Made by a program: the position numbers and the translations under genes
The notes under the pieces: model-generated
What the model was told of the DNA's origin: nothing
What the model saw: only the letters and a program-made list of their open reading frames with translations
Databases searched by the model: none
From: Asterias amurensis
Taxonomy: Eukaryota; Echinodermata; Asteroidea; Forcipulatida; Asteriidae
Direction of reading: 5' to 3'
NCBI RefSeq assembly: GCF_032118995.1
Contig: NC_092657.1
Location: forward strand, 7,193,391-7,257,390
DNA: 64,000 nucleotides
In this document: positions 33,582 to 45,486 of the stretch, in pieces
How the letters are laid out: every line of letters starts with the position of its first letter
Position numbering within the stretch: the first letter of the stretch is position 1

Positions 33582-36500
33582 CTGTGGGGAGAAGACAGAA
33601 CAATACAACATCAGTGAAAGAGAGAATTAACGGTACTGGTACGGTGTTTACGTGTTGTGTGCGTTTCGTTACAGGATAAGAATGACGGCCTCCTCCAAAC
33701 TTGCAACAAACTTTCACCTTTTTCCATAATTGCTGGCGGATAAAATGTGGGCTCACCAGTTCAGATAATTTAACCCTCATCAAATTATTGCAATTCTGTT
33801 TTCATTGGTGTAAAGGATAAAAACACATCGATTGTTTAATCTTATTCTAGAGGGTTTTATCATTAAGTTATTCTTACATGATCAAATTGTTCTTTTACGC
33901 TCCATCTTTCTTCTCAGCTCAAATTATTAAGGCATTATACAATAAAATTGTTAAAATTTGATAACATGAATGAAAACATAATGCTTACTTTGTTCAGCGA
34001 ATTTCTCTTCTTGCGTTTCAACTAAAAGCACAACAAAAAGAAAAAATAATTAATCAAATGGCGTTCATAGAAAAATCAGGATATTGCAAAGGTTCTTAAT
34101 GCTGCTGCTGCTGTTACTATTGCTGCAGCTGCTGTTACTATTGCTGTTGTTATTGCTTCTGCCGCTGCTGTTACTATTGCTGCTGCTGTTGCTGTTACTA
34201 TTGCTGCTGCTGCTGTTACTATTGCTGCTGCTGCTGCTGTTACTATTGCTGTTGTTATTGCTTCTGCTGCTGCTGTTACTATTGCTGCTGCCGCTGCTGT
34301 TACTATTGCTGCTGCTGCTGCTGTTACTATTGCTGTTGTTATTGCTTCTGCCGCTGCTGTTACTATTGCTGCTGCTGTTGCTGTTACTATTGCTGCTGCT
34401 GCTGCTGTTACTATTGCTGTTGTTATTGCTTCTGCCGCTGCTGTTACTATTGCTGCTGCTGTTGCTGTTACTATTGCTGCTGCTGCTGTTACTATTGCTG
34501 CTGCTGCTGCTGTTACTATTGCTGCTGCCGCTGCTGTTACTATTGCTGCTGCAGCTGCTGTTACTATTGCTGTTGTTATTGCTTCTGCCGCTGCTGTTAC
34601 TATTGCTGCTGCTGTTGCTGTTACTATTGCTGCTGCTGCTGTTACTATTGCTGCTGCTGCTGCTGTTACTATTGCTGTTGTTATTGCTTCTGCTGCTGCT
34701 GTTACTATTGCTGCTGCCGCTGCTGTTACTATTGCTGCTGCTGCTGCTGTTACTATTGCTGTTGTTATTGCTTCTGCCGCTGCTGTTACTATTGCTGCTG
34801 CTGTTGCTGTTACTATTGCTGCTGCTGCTGTTACTATTGCTGCTGCTGCTGCTGTTACTATTGCTGTTGTTATTGCTTCTGCTGCTGCTGTTACTATTGC
34901 TGCTGCCGCTGCTGTTACTATTGCTGCTGCTGCTGCTGTTACTATTGCTGCTGCCGCTGCTGTTACTATTGCTGCTGCTGCTGCTGTTACTATTGCTGTT
35001 GTTATTGCTGCTGCTGCTGCTGTTACTATTGCTGCAGCTGATGTTACTATTGCTGCTGCCGCTGCTGTTATTATTGCTGCTGCAGCTGATGTTACTATTG
35101 CTGCTGCTGCTGCTGTTACTATTGCTGTTGTTATTGCTTCTGCTGCTGCTGTTACTATTGCTGTTGTTATTGCTTCTGCTGCTGCTGTTACTATTGCTGC
35201 TGCCGCTGCTGTTACTATTGCTGCTGCTGCTGCTGTTACTATTGCTGCTGCCGCTGCTGTTACTATTGCTGCTGCTGCTGCTGTTACTATTGCTGTTGTT
35301 ATTGCTGCTGCTGCTGCTGTTACTATTGCTGCAGCTGATGTTACTATTGCTGCTGCCGCTGCTGTTATTATTGCTGCTGCAGCTGATGTTACTATTGCTG
35401 CTGCTGCTGCTGTTACTATTGCTGTTGTTATTGCTTCTGCTGCTGCTGTTACTATTGCTGCTGCCGCTGCTGTTACTATTGCTGCTGCTGCTGCTGTTAC
35501 TATTGCTGTTGTTATTGCTGCTGCTGCTGCTGTTACTATTGCTGCAGCTGATGTTACTATTGCTGCTGCCGCTGCTGTTACTATTGCTGTTGTTATTGCT
35601 TCTGCTGCTGCTGTTACTATTGCTGCTGCAGCTGATGTTACTATTGCTGCTGCTGCTGCTGTTACTATTGCTGTTATTATTGCTGCTGCTGCTGCTGTTA
35701 CTATTGCTGCTGCCGCTGCTGTTACTATTGCTGCTGCTGCTGCTGTTACTATTGCTGTTATTATTGCTGCTGCTGCTGATGTTACTATTGCTGCTGCCGC
35801 TGCTGTTACTATTGCTGCTGCTGCTGCTGTTACTATTGCTGTTGTTATTGCTGCTGCTGCTGCTGCTGTTACTATTGCTGCAGCTGATGTTACTATTGCT
35901 GCTGCCGCTGCTGTTATTATTGCTGCTGCTGCTGTTACTATTGCTGCTGCCGCTGCTGTTACTATTGCTGCTGCTGCTGCTGTTACTATTGCTGTTACTA
36001 TTGCTGCTGCTGCTGTTGCTTGCTGTTACTATTGCTGCAGCTGATGTTACTATTGCTGCTGCCGCTGCTGTTATTATTGCTGCTGCTGCTGCTGTTACTA
36101 TTGCTGTTGTTATTGCTGCTGCTGCTGATGTTACTATTGCTGCCGCTGCTGTAACTATTGCTGCTGCTGCTGCTGTTACTATTGCTGTTGTTATGCTCCT
36201 GTTGCTGCTGATTTTGTTGCTGTTGCTGCTGTTGTTGTTGTTAGTGCTGCTGCCGCCGCCGCCATTTAAAGTTAACGTTGTAGTTTTACTATAGAAAGAG
36301 ATATATCTTAAGATATTTTCGTGAAAAAATTACTACGAGTTTCAGACGAATCTAAGCAATAAGAGTAATTCCAGTCGACTATCCCATGATGCATCAGTGT
36401 GAATGCTATATAGGATTGTTGTTTTTGTTTCGTGTTGCTGAGTTACATTGGACTAATTAGAATACTTACTGCGTTTATTCAACAGACTCTCAACATTACG

Positions 36501-39076
36501 GAGAAGCTCCCGAAGTGTCGGTTCATCTGAAGGTAGAAAAGATCAATGCAGAAGTTATTATTAGTGACCTGAGATGATGAATTGTAAAATGCAAACTAAA
36601 TCAACACATTCATCAAGCAGTGCTTTATCGTACTAAGGTGGCCTGGGTACAAAACGATTGTAGTCAAGTCTACTCACCTAGAAACTAATTCATTGCATCG
36701 TTTTAGGAATCAAACATTACGTCTCAACCAATTTTTTTACTTTGAAGAAGTCTGTACGTAATTAACTAAATTGCAACCTAAATGTGTCTCTTAAATCTCA
36801 ATACTTTACCCAAATTGATTTACAAACATCAAAGTGTTTCAATGGCAGGAATTAAAGGCAAAGAAAGGATGAGAAAAGGCTCACAAGTTACTCTTTTCTT
36901 CAAGCTGCCTTTCTTCCGGGGCCTCCTCCAATTTAACTAAAAACAACCGAAAGTCAATCCAGAAAATGTTTTTAAAGTAAACCGCCTTCTTTTTACTTTC
37001 AAGTAATGGAACTTAGTCTTTGTAATTTAATTAACATCATGTAATTGTTATGCATCAAAGTATTTCACTTTTAAAATAACTCCATTAAATTTTTCCGAAA
37101 TTTATTTGGGTCCGCCATCTTGAAACCAAATCCAACAGACCCAACAAGTCGGCTACCGTTAGGTCTGAACAGCATCGTCATCGCACCTCAACCGAACACG
37201 CGAAAACGCTCAACCGGTGACCAAAACTCAACAACATAATGTTCTGTTGGGTCACCACAACGCACTCCGTGTCCCCTCAAATGTCATGACGATTAACCGC
37301 AGGTTTTATCATTCGCATAAAGGTATTCTTACATGATCAAGTTGTTCTTATTATAAACAACCTTTCGACTCAAAAAGGTTCACAGAATGATTTACAAATG
37401 TCAAGGTGTTACAAAGGCAGGAATGAAAGGCAAAGAAAGGATGGGAAAAGGGTCAAAACTTACTCTTTTCTTCAAGCTCTCTCTCTTGCGGGGCCTCCTC
37501 CAAATTAACTAAAAATAACAAAGGTCAATTCAGAAAATGATTTTAAAGTATACCGCCTTCCTTTTACTTTCAAGTTTTGAACTTAGTCTTTGTAATTTAC
37601 TTCCAGTTTCTGTTTTAAAGTTGGTACACAATATTTACATGTGTTTTCTTTTTAGTTTTGATCAATAAAAGCTGGGTCCACACAGATTGTCAGTTTTGAC
37701 AACATCGTCAGTTAACACGATTCTTCCCACTATTCTAGCAACCTTTTGATTAAAAAGAATGTAATTCACATGAAGTAAAACTCACGATTTTGAGACCTCT
37801 TCAAATCCAGAAGGCGCTCCAAAAGGGCGACCTCATCTGACAATGCAAACGAAAAGAAAACGCATTTATAGGTTTTCCAGTTGCCTGCTCCCTCATTTAC
37901 GTGCAGTTAATTTTAGCAAAATAACGTGACTCTGTAAAGTTGTATTGAAGCATTTTAAATTGACAGTATCAAATAAAGGAGTGAATAGCTTTGATACGAA
38001 TGCATGACCGTATAAGTTGGAGTTACTTTGATTTTTAAAGGAATGTTCACAACATGAGCAGCAGATCTATTCTTAAAACACTCAGTAGAAGTATGACTGA
38101 AATTGTCTAGACACGTCCAGATTGTACAAATGTCCTTCCAGGTTATTTCGGTGATGATTAAGTTTTGTCAAGACAAGACAAGGAGAACAAAGACAGTAGT
38201 ACATCCTAGAAGCTCAATAGGGATAGAAGTGACCCGGATCACGGGTCGTGACCCATTTGTGTGTAAAGCTGACCCGGAAACTGGTTTTCAAATGTGAGTT
38301 CGCATCCTTGCAAGTTTCTTTTGTTATTTTAGTGTTAGTGTAATTTAACAGCTCGTGCCACTAGAAAGTTCCTTATTTACAGACTATAGTTTTGCTACAT
38401 ACTGCTAAACACTCTGGTTTTCAATATAATTGCGTCAATGTCTTTATACGCCAGTGCCGACATAATGCTAATCAATACCGAAACTTCGATTTGATTTCTT
38501 CAGTAAAGACGTATCCTGTCAATGGAAACTCGAATTTAATGAAATTCCAACTGTCGTTAGTATTAAAGGCACACCCATCATTGTTTAATGTTGAACCGAT
38601 TTGATGGTAATTAAATCTACTTATTGTCACGTATTGTCTGTAGGAACCGATTTCGATTTGCAAATTGTTAAAAGTGCATTAGCGTTGCAGTCAGTGTTTC
38701 AACAAAACACATACACGTACATCCTTGTCATCTGATTGGGGCTTGTAGATCACGCGCTTATTCAAACCATCGCATGCCTACCATATTTAGACCATTACAA
38801 GTAAACTGCAATGAAAATGACAAACCTACTTGGAATTTATATCAAACATTTTGTTAATTCCTGCAAAGGAAATGTTTGTGTGATTTGTTGAAAGATGGAA
38901 TGTCCCTCTCAATATGAAACTTTACGATTTGTTGAATGTGACATTCAGTATTTACACTCATTAATAAAACAATATTCCACATATAAATATTCATTATTTG
39001 TTTACTACTTACCATCTTGGTATGCTGACACACAGCCGACCACAACAAGCAACGCTAGGAGAGTGTAGCCCTTCAT
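33487..39076 (-). CDS. Gene B: single-copy four-cysteine peptide precursor (7 coding exons)
   Basis: Paralogue of gene A with one peptide. Exons in order: signal 39076-39013, propeptide 37836-37786, acidic 37508-37464, acidic 36936-36892, helix 36526-36470, spacer 34021-33989, peptide 33581-33487 (stop). All junctions are phase 1 with AG/GT borders; the joined frame is open, about 129 residues. Order: signal peptide MKGYTLLALLVVVGCVSA; EVALLERLLDLKRSQN; two copies of an LEEAP(Q/E)ER(E/Q)LEEK module; EPTLRELLRNVESLLNKR; ETQEEKFAEQ; then KR and the peptide RYQCGALFQCAEGLTC..GTGYCVKVKS. Lys-Arg occurs at three places, each a plausible convertase site. Cysteine spacing equals gene A, but the residues between differ at about a third of positions. 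Leader exon at 42853-42966. Function unknown. Confidence 0.8.
33989..34021 (-). CDS. Gene B spacer exon (ETQEEKFAEQ)
   Basis: 33-nt microexon, acceptor GCTTTTAG, donor GTAAGCATT; mixes features of both gene A spacers (NTQERE.. and ..NFAEQ). Confidence 0.75.
34099..36260. repeat. CTG-rich compound minisatellite, 2.1 kb, in a gene B intron
   Basis: Tandem variants of GCTGCTGCTGTTACTATT mixed with GCTGTTGTTATTGCTTCTGC, GCTGCCGCT and GCAGCTGATGTTACT units, arranged in higher-order blocks. Because no variant carries a stop in one frame, it forms a 736-codon plus-strand ORF of almost pure leucine; that is a by-product. Its sense in gene B transcripts would be CAG-rich. The matching place in gene A (9702-9730, 12970-13000, 15195-15225) has a single short seed GCTGCTGCTGATACTGCT. 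Confidence 0.95.
36470..36526 (-). CDS. Gene B helix exon (EPTLRELLRNVESLLNKR)
   Basis: 57-nt symmetric exon, acceptor CTACCTTCAG, donor GTAAGTATTC. Ends in Lys-Arg. Confidence 0.82.
36892..36936 (-). CDS. Gene B acidic exon 2 (KLEEAPEERQLEEK)
   Basis: 45-nt symmetric exon, acceptor TTTTTAG, donor GTAACTTG. Tandem paralogue of the 37464 exon; the surrounding introns (AGGCAAAGAAAGGATG.GAAAAGG) are duplicated too. Confidence 0.75.
37464..37508 (-). CDS. Gene B acidic exon 1 (NLEEAPQERELEEK)
   Basis: 45-nt symmetric exon, acceptor ATTTTTAG, donor GTAAGTTTTG. Highly acidic, likely helical propeptide. Gene A has no such exon; gene C has one (57855). Confidence 0.78.
37786..37836 (-). CDS. Gene B propeptide exon (EVALLERLLDLKRSQN)
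   Basis: 51-nt symmetric exon, acceptor TTGCATTGTCAG, donor GTGAGTTTT; same protein sequence as gene A's 20299 exon. Confidence 0.82.
37840..39012. other. Gene B intron between signal and propeptide exons
   Basis: No extra exon seen. Segments 38215-38300 (GTGACCCGGATCACGGGTC..) and 38520-38600 (AAAGGCACACCCATC) match, in opposite orientation, the corresponding gene C intron near 56440-56515 and 55845-55900, confirming common origin of the units. Confidence 0.5.
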
Positions 39077-39081
39077 TGTCT
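39013..39081 (-). CDS. Gene B signal-peptide exon
   Basis: Acceptor GATTAAACAG, AGACA, ATG at 39076-39074, then MKGYTLLALLVVVGCVSA and YQD. Donor GTAAGTAG. Same encoded protein as gene A's exon. Confidence 0.85.
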
Positions 39082-39276
39082 CTGTTTAATCAAAATGAAA
39101 CAATAGGTGATGTTTTCCCATTGAAAAGTTCATTTCCAATAATAAATTACGTTTGCCGTTCATCATGCATTGTTGAAATACACTAAGTAACTGCGTGCTC
39201 TTGGTTATTCTTACAAACCATTAATTAAAGATTACAACTTGTACTTGTCTGTGTGTCAAACTTAAGACGAGTTTAA

Positions 39277-39633
39277 AGCAATTGGACACTTTTCTGAACA
39301 GAACAAAAAATAAAAGTTCACAGATTTACAAATAACTTACAGGGTTTACAGTTGGTAATGGTGACGAACTTCCCTTGAAATATTATTCCATGAAATGCTT
39401 TACTTTTTGAGAAAACATTAAACTACTTATCAATGCTCGATATCGAGAATAACGGATTTATTTAAAACACATGTCATGACACAGCGAAACGTTCAAAAAC
39501 AGGATGGGTTTTCCCGTTATTTTCTCCCGACTCCGATGACCGATTGAGCATAAATTTGTACAGGTTTGTTATTTTGTATAGTTGTGATACACGAAGTATG
39601 GGCCTTTGGACAATACGATGTTGTGCGATTGCT
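39277..39633. mobile_element. Palindromic TTAA element, family 5
   Basis: TTAA at 39273-39276 and 39634-39637; ends AGCAATTGGACACTTTTC and GTTGTGCGATTGCT. Inner arms meet near CTCGATATCGAG. Partial relative at 8260-8545. Confidence 0.8.
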
Positions 39634-39637
39634 TTAA

Positions 39638-40008
39638 GATTTTGAATTCCTTTTAGATTTAATCACATTGCAAGGTTTATACACACCCACGTGACGCGCT
39701 CTCCACCAATAGGAATAGCGAAACTGTCGGAGGTATTTATGAATGCGGGTTTAGAGAAATTACACGCTTGAGTATTAATTAAATGTCACTTTCTTATAAA
39801 AAAAAAACACAAAACATTAGACTGCAACTTACAATTTTGTACTGCTTTCTTAAATTCTCTATTTTATTACATACAACTTTGTCCTCTTTACAAAGGATAT
39901 CAATTATGTATTAGGTTAATTGTTTTCTTATAATGGTCGAGGTTTGAGGGTCAATTAGCGCATTGCCCCGTATGAAAGGTCATATGAAGAGGTGTTTTGT
40001 TTAGGGAC
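39638..40008. other. Gene B intron 1, nothing recognised
   Basis: Around 39690-39720 (GACGCGCTCTCCACCAATAGG) it resembles the complement of gene C intron sequence at about 57125-57155. No exon seen. Confidence 0.35.
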
Positions 40009-40012
40009 TTAA

Positions 40013-40355
40013 AAGGAACTTGAAAAGCCTTTGAAACAATTTGTTTTGAAGTCGATATGGTTAGAAAGATGTTTTAAAAATAGAATATAATGATCCACAC
40101 AAACGTGCCTCGAAAAGGCGTGGTTTTCTTTTACTTTGCGAATTAAGCGGTCGGCAATTTTATAGAGTCAAAAGCCTGACTCCACAAAATGGTGTGCCGT
40201 GTTAGTTCACGACGTAAAATAAGGAAACCATGCAATTTGTTTGGATCCGTTATATTCTACTTTTAAAACATCTTTGTAACATGCATTGTATAACTAACGG
40301 TTTCAAACGCTTTGCATACCCCAACTCGCCCGATCCAATACATTGTGTCTCTTCA
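40013..40355. mobile_element. Palindromic TTAA element, family 2 (diverged)
   Basis: Arms GATATGGTTAGAAAGATG..TCCACACAAACGTGCC and inverted partner; centre ATAGAGTCAAAAGCCTGACTC. TTAA at 40009-40012; right terminus decayed. Confidence 0.7.
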
Positions 40356-40359
40356 ATGT

Positions 40360-41920
40360 GTGGTTTGATTTATATATAAAACATATGTTTTACTTTTGAA
40401 ATGAAGGAAGAGGCACATCTCAAAACCTGTTCAGCTAGGGTTTTTTAACGCTTGAGTTTGTTTAGCACAAAATGTTAAAATCCCATGATCGGTGCAGTAT
40501 CTCGCCTGCCAGTTAGGCACTGGCATGTACAGTGTCATTATTTGTGTATTGTGACAGGGGGTTTAGACTATACAAATTAATGAAGAGACCGTGTGAGTTT
40601 ATGCGTGAATGGTGACCTCCATCAAGGAAACTAACAGAGCAATGTAAGAACAAGAGGCGGGGTCTCACTTGTTGCCCTCGGCAAACGAAATATGGGTGTG
40701 CAGACTACTTTTGTGTCAATCTGAAGGATACACAAAACAGTTGTCAGAAATTCAACCATACAAAGAACCAATATGCATGAAGTACCTTATTGGGGGTCAG
40801 TGTTCAATAACATGTTATTTTGAAGTTTTTTCGCCTTGCCTTATTTCTGACGAATACAATGCGCTGTAATTAGAAAGTGGACTAAGTCCCCAGCAGTGTG
40901 TGTGGGCAGCATTGCTTTGGATTTGTTTGTCGAGTCACGTGTGTAGAGTCCGAGGTGAAATCTCGAGTGTGCCGAAGGGAAGTCCGGGTATTTTGCAGAC
41001 GTCACTCGAGTCTAGTCTGAATCAACGTGACTGTGGACTCGAAATGGACTCAAGTCATTTGGGTTGCGCCAAACGTTCAGATGTTTTAATGCAGCGAATG
41101 GTTCACCGACCAATCACGCAAGCAATTTGATAAACTCCAGCGTGCAAAATGGACAAGCCATTTTGAGATATGCTGAACTGAATACACGATTTGGTTTGGG
41201 TTTATTTGAATGTATACACCCAAACCAAATCGTGCACTAGAACCATATTCACCATATTTCAAAGAGGCTAATTATCCATAATGTCCGACTTTACCCGGTA
41301 GCCCTATGAGTCGAATCAAGTGGGAACTATCTTTTACGTATTTATTATTTATAATTTGGACCTATTGGTTTTTGTTGTCAAGCGCCAAGGGCACAATATG
41401 AGCTCTATAGAAATCATGTTTTGTTGTGTTATAAATCCTTGGGATTGGTCCAATTTTTGAAATACGCCAAAAACTCATTACTTTACACTCCTTTCAAGTT
41501 TTGACTGAATCGTTACATTTTGGTCAATATTATCAAAAATAAGAAAATGCATCAACTTCCAAGTAGAACCATTAAGTACCGGCATCTTCAAACTTTCGCA
41601 TAAATAAATTTATGCTTTTACTGCAAAGTATCCACTGACTGATGCTTTTGAGTACAGTGTAAAATAATTTACTTCTGATATCAATGGCTCTTAACAAAGA
41701 AAAATTCCCTCAGTACCACAGGACCCTTACGTCATGCACGTACACACACCCACACACCCCAAGCAGCTTTAGAATTAACAGAAACATAGCAATTTACAAG
41801 TCAGCCATGAGTTAAGCTTAATGAAGCTGACTCGTCTGGATCCTAAGAATCATAGCAACAAGTTTGTGTTAAAATGCTGAAACATGATAATTGTCTTTTA
41901 TTGACTGAAGCCCATTTACC
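40360..41920. other. Gene B intron 1, gene-free stretch
   Basis: Around 40655-40795 homologous to gene A intron 1 (about 24580-24720). 41157-41272 is a diverged member of the short AAGCCTTTTTGAG family with GATTTGGTTTGGGT arms. No exon seen; short ORFs have no motif. Confidence 0.4.
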
Positions 41921-41923
41921 TTA

Positions 41924-42030
41924 AAGGGAAGGTACACGTTTGGTAATTACTCAAAACAAATATTAACTTAAAAACTGACTTGGTAACGAACATTGGAGAG
42001 CTGTTGATAGTATAAAACATTGTGGGAACG
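41924..42030. mobile_element. Palindromic TTAA element, family 1 variant (half copy)
   Basis: TTAA then AGGGAAGGTACACGTTTGG, continuing into TATAAAACATTGTGGGAACG and stopping at CTCCCTCTGA. Only the left arm remains. Confidence 0.65.
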
Positions 42031-42474
42031 ACTCCCTCTGAACATTATGCTTTCAGTCTGTAGAAATGCATTAACAACAATTACTCCCTCTGATTTTATG
42101 AACAATAAGCCTGGTATATCAATTTATGAAGAAGGACAAAATGCTTTGCTATTATTTGAAAACAGTTGTTTAATTGATACAAAACCCAAACCGTTTTATT
42201 TTATCTTCAAAATAAATAAAAACAAATTTGTGTAAAGCCCAACAACCCGGCACCAGGGGGCAATGTTTAAGTAAATGAGTAAAACATTGAAGTAATAAGA
42301 CATTGGTGTATTTTGTTCAGATGGGATCCCTTCTTACAACTTCGGAAAGCGAAAAAACAAGAGTGACAAAAGGTATTCGTCTCGCCCTTTTGTATCGAAA
42401 TTCCACGCCATCACAGTATTTATAATACGGTAAAACACTACAACAAAAACTTGCAACTAAAACATTGGTATTAT

Positions 42475-42809
42475 TAAGACACTGGACATTAACTGTAGTA
42501 ATTACCAAAGACAATATGCATACAAATATAACACATCTGTGAAAACTTGGATTCAAAGTTGCAAGAGAATAATGGACGGAGAAACACCCTTGTTGCACAA
42601 CTTGTGTGCTTCAAAATGCCTAAAAAGGGCATCAGGCCTGAAGCTTTTTAATATTTGAGTGGGAAATTACTTCTTTCTCGAAAACTATACGTTACTTCAG
42701 AGGGAGCCGTTTCTCACAATGTTTTACACTATCCGTTGCTCATTACAGAGTAAGTTTTAATGCTAACACTTTTTTTGAGTAATTACCAATAGTGTCTTGA
42801 CCAGTGCCT
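42475..42809. mobile_element. Palindromic TTAA element, family 1
   Basis: Left AGACACTGGACATTAACTG, right AGTAATTACCAATAGTGTC with CAGTGCCT and TTAA at 42810. The middle is shortened. Confidence 0.75.
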
Positions 42810-42852
42810 TTAACAACAAATTGAAATGGATCGTGTTAAGATTTCTTCTTAC

Positions 42853-42966
42853 CTCGTTAACTTCTTCGCTTGAGTGCTAAGATGACCGATTCAAACAGTG
42901 TCGTCAGAGCTCTGTAGTTTCAGTTCTTAAAGAGTAGTTTAACCGTAAAGAGCCACACCTTCAACT
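42853..42966 (-). other. Gene B 5' leader exon (non-coding)
   Basis: From predicted start A of TCAGTT (42966) to donor GAG|GTAAGAAG. Homologous along its length to the gene A, C and D leaders. Splices to AGACAATG at 39081. Confidence 0.7.
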
Positions 42967-43054
42967 GATCGTCAGCTACTGCAGGGGTCTACTTTTAACC
43001 TACGATTTATGCACCCAAAAAGTCAAATTTTAAAGGTCTGAATAGGTTAGGTCA
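42966..43054 (-). promoter_or_regulatory. Gene B core promoter
   Basis: TTAAAAG (42998-42992) 32 bases before TCAGTT; AGGTTAGGTCA at 43044-43054 gives the conserved AGGTCA word with a second partial half-site. Confidence 0.55.
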
Positions 43055-44100
43055 AATTTTGTTTATTGATGCATGTTTAGCGACCTCAATTCGGCCTCAG
43101 TCGAGGCTGATTAATACCGGAAGGCGATTGGGCGTCACACAAGTTCAACAATACAAAGAGAGTGAAATTGTATTATTGTCATTAATACAGACGATCGAGC
43201 AAAGCTTTGACCGATCTTCTGTATTAAGTACAGTGCTAACACACGGTTAACCCTCCGACCCCCCCCCCCCTAAAAAAAAAAAGTAGTAACTATAATAATA
43301 ATAGTAAAATTTAACATCTGTTAAATCACAGAGCTGTTCCGATACTTTGACCAAGGACACTAACCAACATTATAAAATTGTGTTTTTCGAGTAAATATCC
43401 CATAATCATTATGACTTGGATGCTTGGGTCACAATAATTCATTAAGAGGGTGATGTTAAAAATGAAATAATGACGTGTGTTATAAACCGAGGGGCGCGGG
43501 ATGAAGGACCAGCTACATAATTTTTTTTAATTACTATAAAAAATGTGAATCAATTTGGCTCATTTGTGTTTTTTTGAAGTACCCTTATTAATTTCATAAA
43601 CTCATAGGTTGACAAATAGTTAAGGATGGCAGATTAGACTCAAAATATTATGCCTTCAATTGTTGAATGATAGAAGAGATTGCGAAAAAGAACTTTTTGG
43701 AATTTGACAACAAAATTGTGGTAGAAAATCACGGCGGAGTAATTAAGGGTCCATTCCACAACACAGTTAATTACCAGGAAGGTACACAAGTCACTGTAAA
43801 GTATTATATTATAAGTATTGATTGTGTGGTCCACACCATCACAACTTGAAGGTCTGGCTTTTGTGATGGTAAATGCTCTGCTTGATCGTGGAGGTAGTAC
43901 AAACAATGAGGCCTAATTATAGAAACGTCACTTTCAATATTTTGATTAGTGACAGTTTTCTCAGTCTTGAGAGTCGTTGTAGGCGCAACTGATTGATTTT
44001 GACCGAGAACAGTATAACCAATCAAACCCGCAACTGATGACGCAGGCGTTGGTCTCCAAGCTTTCTTGCTTTTTTTCAATCCCTCTTTCTCTCATCCAAC

Positions 44101-44175
44101 TTGAAACATTGACGTCAATGGGCATAGCCGCGCAATCTTGAAACATTGACGTCAATGGGCATAGCCGCGCAATCT
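44101..44175. repeat. 37-bp direct repeat, two copies
   Basis: Two adjacent copies containing the palindrome CATTGACGTCAATG and GGGCATAGCCGCGC. Confidence 0.9.
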
Positions 44176-44427
44176 TGTTTCTGATTTTGATGGTACAATC
44201 CTGCAAGGGTGTTAACCAACGGTTCAGCGAAACATTCTACTTGGCTGAGAACCGAGCCTTACTGAATCATATGTTTCAGTGGAAGACTGTATCTTCACCA
44301 GTCTATGGATCCACAGTGTGCATCATTTAACTTTCAAGAAAACACCGTTTGTCTCTTGAATAATGCCAGCAGAGCTCACAACCTTGATGACTTTCTTGAG
44401 GGATTCAAAAGCCATATTTTTTGGACC

Positions 44428-44722
44428 GAAAGCATATCTTGGAACGTAAACGTAGCTGCGTATGGAACGTAAGCGTAACTTGACTCGGGATTGAAAGCGT
44501 ACCTTTTGTAACTTGAAGGAACGTAAGCAAAACTTGGAATGTAAGAGTAGCTTGGAACCTAAGCATATCTTGGAAGGTAAGCGTAGCTGGGTATCTTGGA
44601 ACGTAGACGAAGCTGCGTATGGAACGTAAGCGTAGCTTGACTCGGGCTTGAAAACGTACCTGTTGATATTATGGCGTAAGGAACGTAAGCGTAGTAGGAA
44701 CGTAAGCGTAGCTGAGTATCTA
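44428..44722. repeat. Degenerate minisatellite, about 18-24 bp unit
   Basis: About a dozen variants of GGAACGTAAGCGTAGCTTG. It underlies a 147-codon minus ORF (44323-44766) that I read as spurious because its repetitive residues follow the DNA repeat. Confidence 0.8.
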
Positions 44723-45054
44723 CGTTTTTTACAAAATAATGCTTTGAGGGAATTTTTTTTTATCATTATTTTTGTTTCAACCTTTTACAAAATTACTATT
44801 CACCTGGTCTTTTTACCATCGGGGGCTCCGTTTTTTTTATCCACGAAGGTCTACCTCCATAGTCGAAGGATTTGCCTGATCCGTATATTTATGCTGGTTG
44901 TTTATAATACATGGATAGACTGGATCCTTATGCTGCGTCATAGTAAAACGTTGCTGTAAACAAAGCACCGGTCTACTTGCAACATTGTGCGACAATGTCA
45001 CGAAGATTTGACAGTTGCAACGGCTGGAAACACGTATACGGTGGCCTTTTACCG

Positions 45055-45189
45055 CTTTGGGTTTTTTAATCATTTTTCGCTAATTACGTGACATTTTGAT
45101 GATTGTTTTTACAGCAACCATCTATAAAAACATTATTTATGATTCTACACCCCTAAATTGCGTAAATGGTGAGCCGGTGTGTCCCTTTA
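45055..45189. mobile_element. Palindromic TTAA element, family 4 (end fragment)
   Basis: AAAAACATTATTTATGATTC then AATTGCGTAAATGGTGAGCC and GGTGTGTCCCT followed by TTAA; it matches the complement of the start of the 60505 element. Confidence 0.8.
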
Positions 45190-45435
45190 AGTCTGTATAT
45201 AATTTTTTTTTAACCGATTTATTGGGCCTTTGTTTCCCATACTTTCTCATAAAAAAGTTTAACAAGGTTAGTCAGTAAGCATGCTTTAAATAGATTTGTG
45301 TAGACTTTTTTTGGGGGGGGTCCACACCGCTTGAGATTAACAATTATCGTCAGTTGACAATTCTTTGTTTAGTTTGTCTTCTTCTTCTTCGTCACACTAT
45401 TTATGAAAACGTAATTCAGACGAAGTATAACTTAC

Positions 45436-45486
45436 GTTTCTGATGCCTCTTCAAATCAAGAAGGCGCTCCAAAAGGGCGACCTCAT
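45436..45486 (-). CDS. Gene D propeptide exon
   Basis: 51 nt, acceptor TTGCATTGTCAG, donor GTAAGTTAT; EVALLERLLDLKRHQK. Confidence 0.72.

Larger units (their letters stand above)
43060..45435. other. Between gene D exons and gene B promoter; no peptide cassettes
   Basis: I looked on the minus strand for the acidic, helix, spacer and peptide cassettes that should follow gene D's 45436 exon and saw none. It contains a two-copy 37-bp repeat (44101-44175), a minisatellite (44428-44722) and a partial family 4 element ending near 45189. Confidence 0.5.

Noticed and set aside
34084-36294. 736-codon leucine-rich ORF
   Set aside because: It is a by-product of a CTG-type minisatellite that lacks stops in one frame; it lies antisense in a gene B intron and has no domain.
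44101-44175. Resemblance of TTGACGTCAATGGG to a cytomegalovirus enhancer word used in vectors
   Set aside because: Only a short palindromic word matches; the 37-bp unit and surroundings are unrelated to vector sequence.
44323-44766. 147-codon minus ORF
   Set aside because: Much of it is translation of a degenerate 18-24 bp minisatellite; no motif or gene context.
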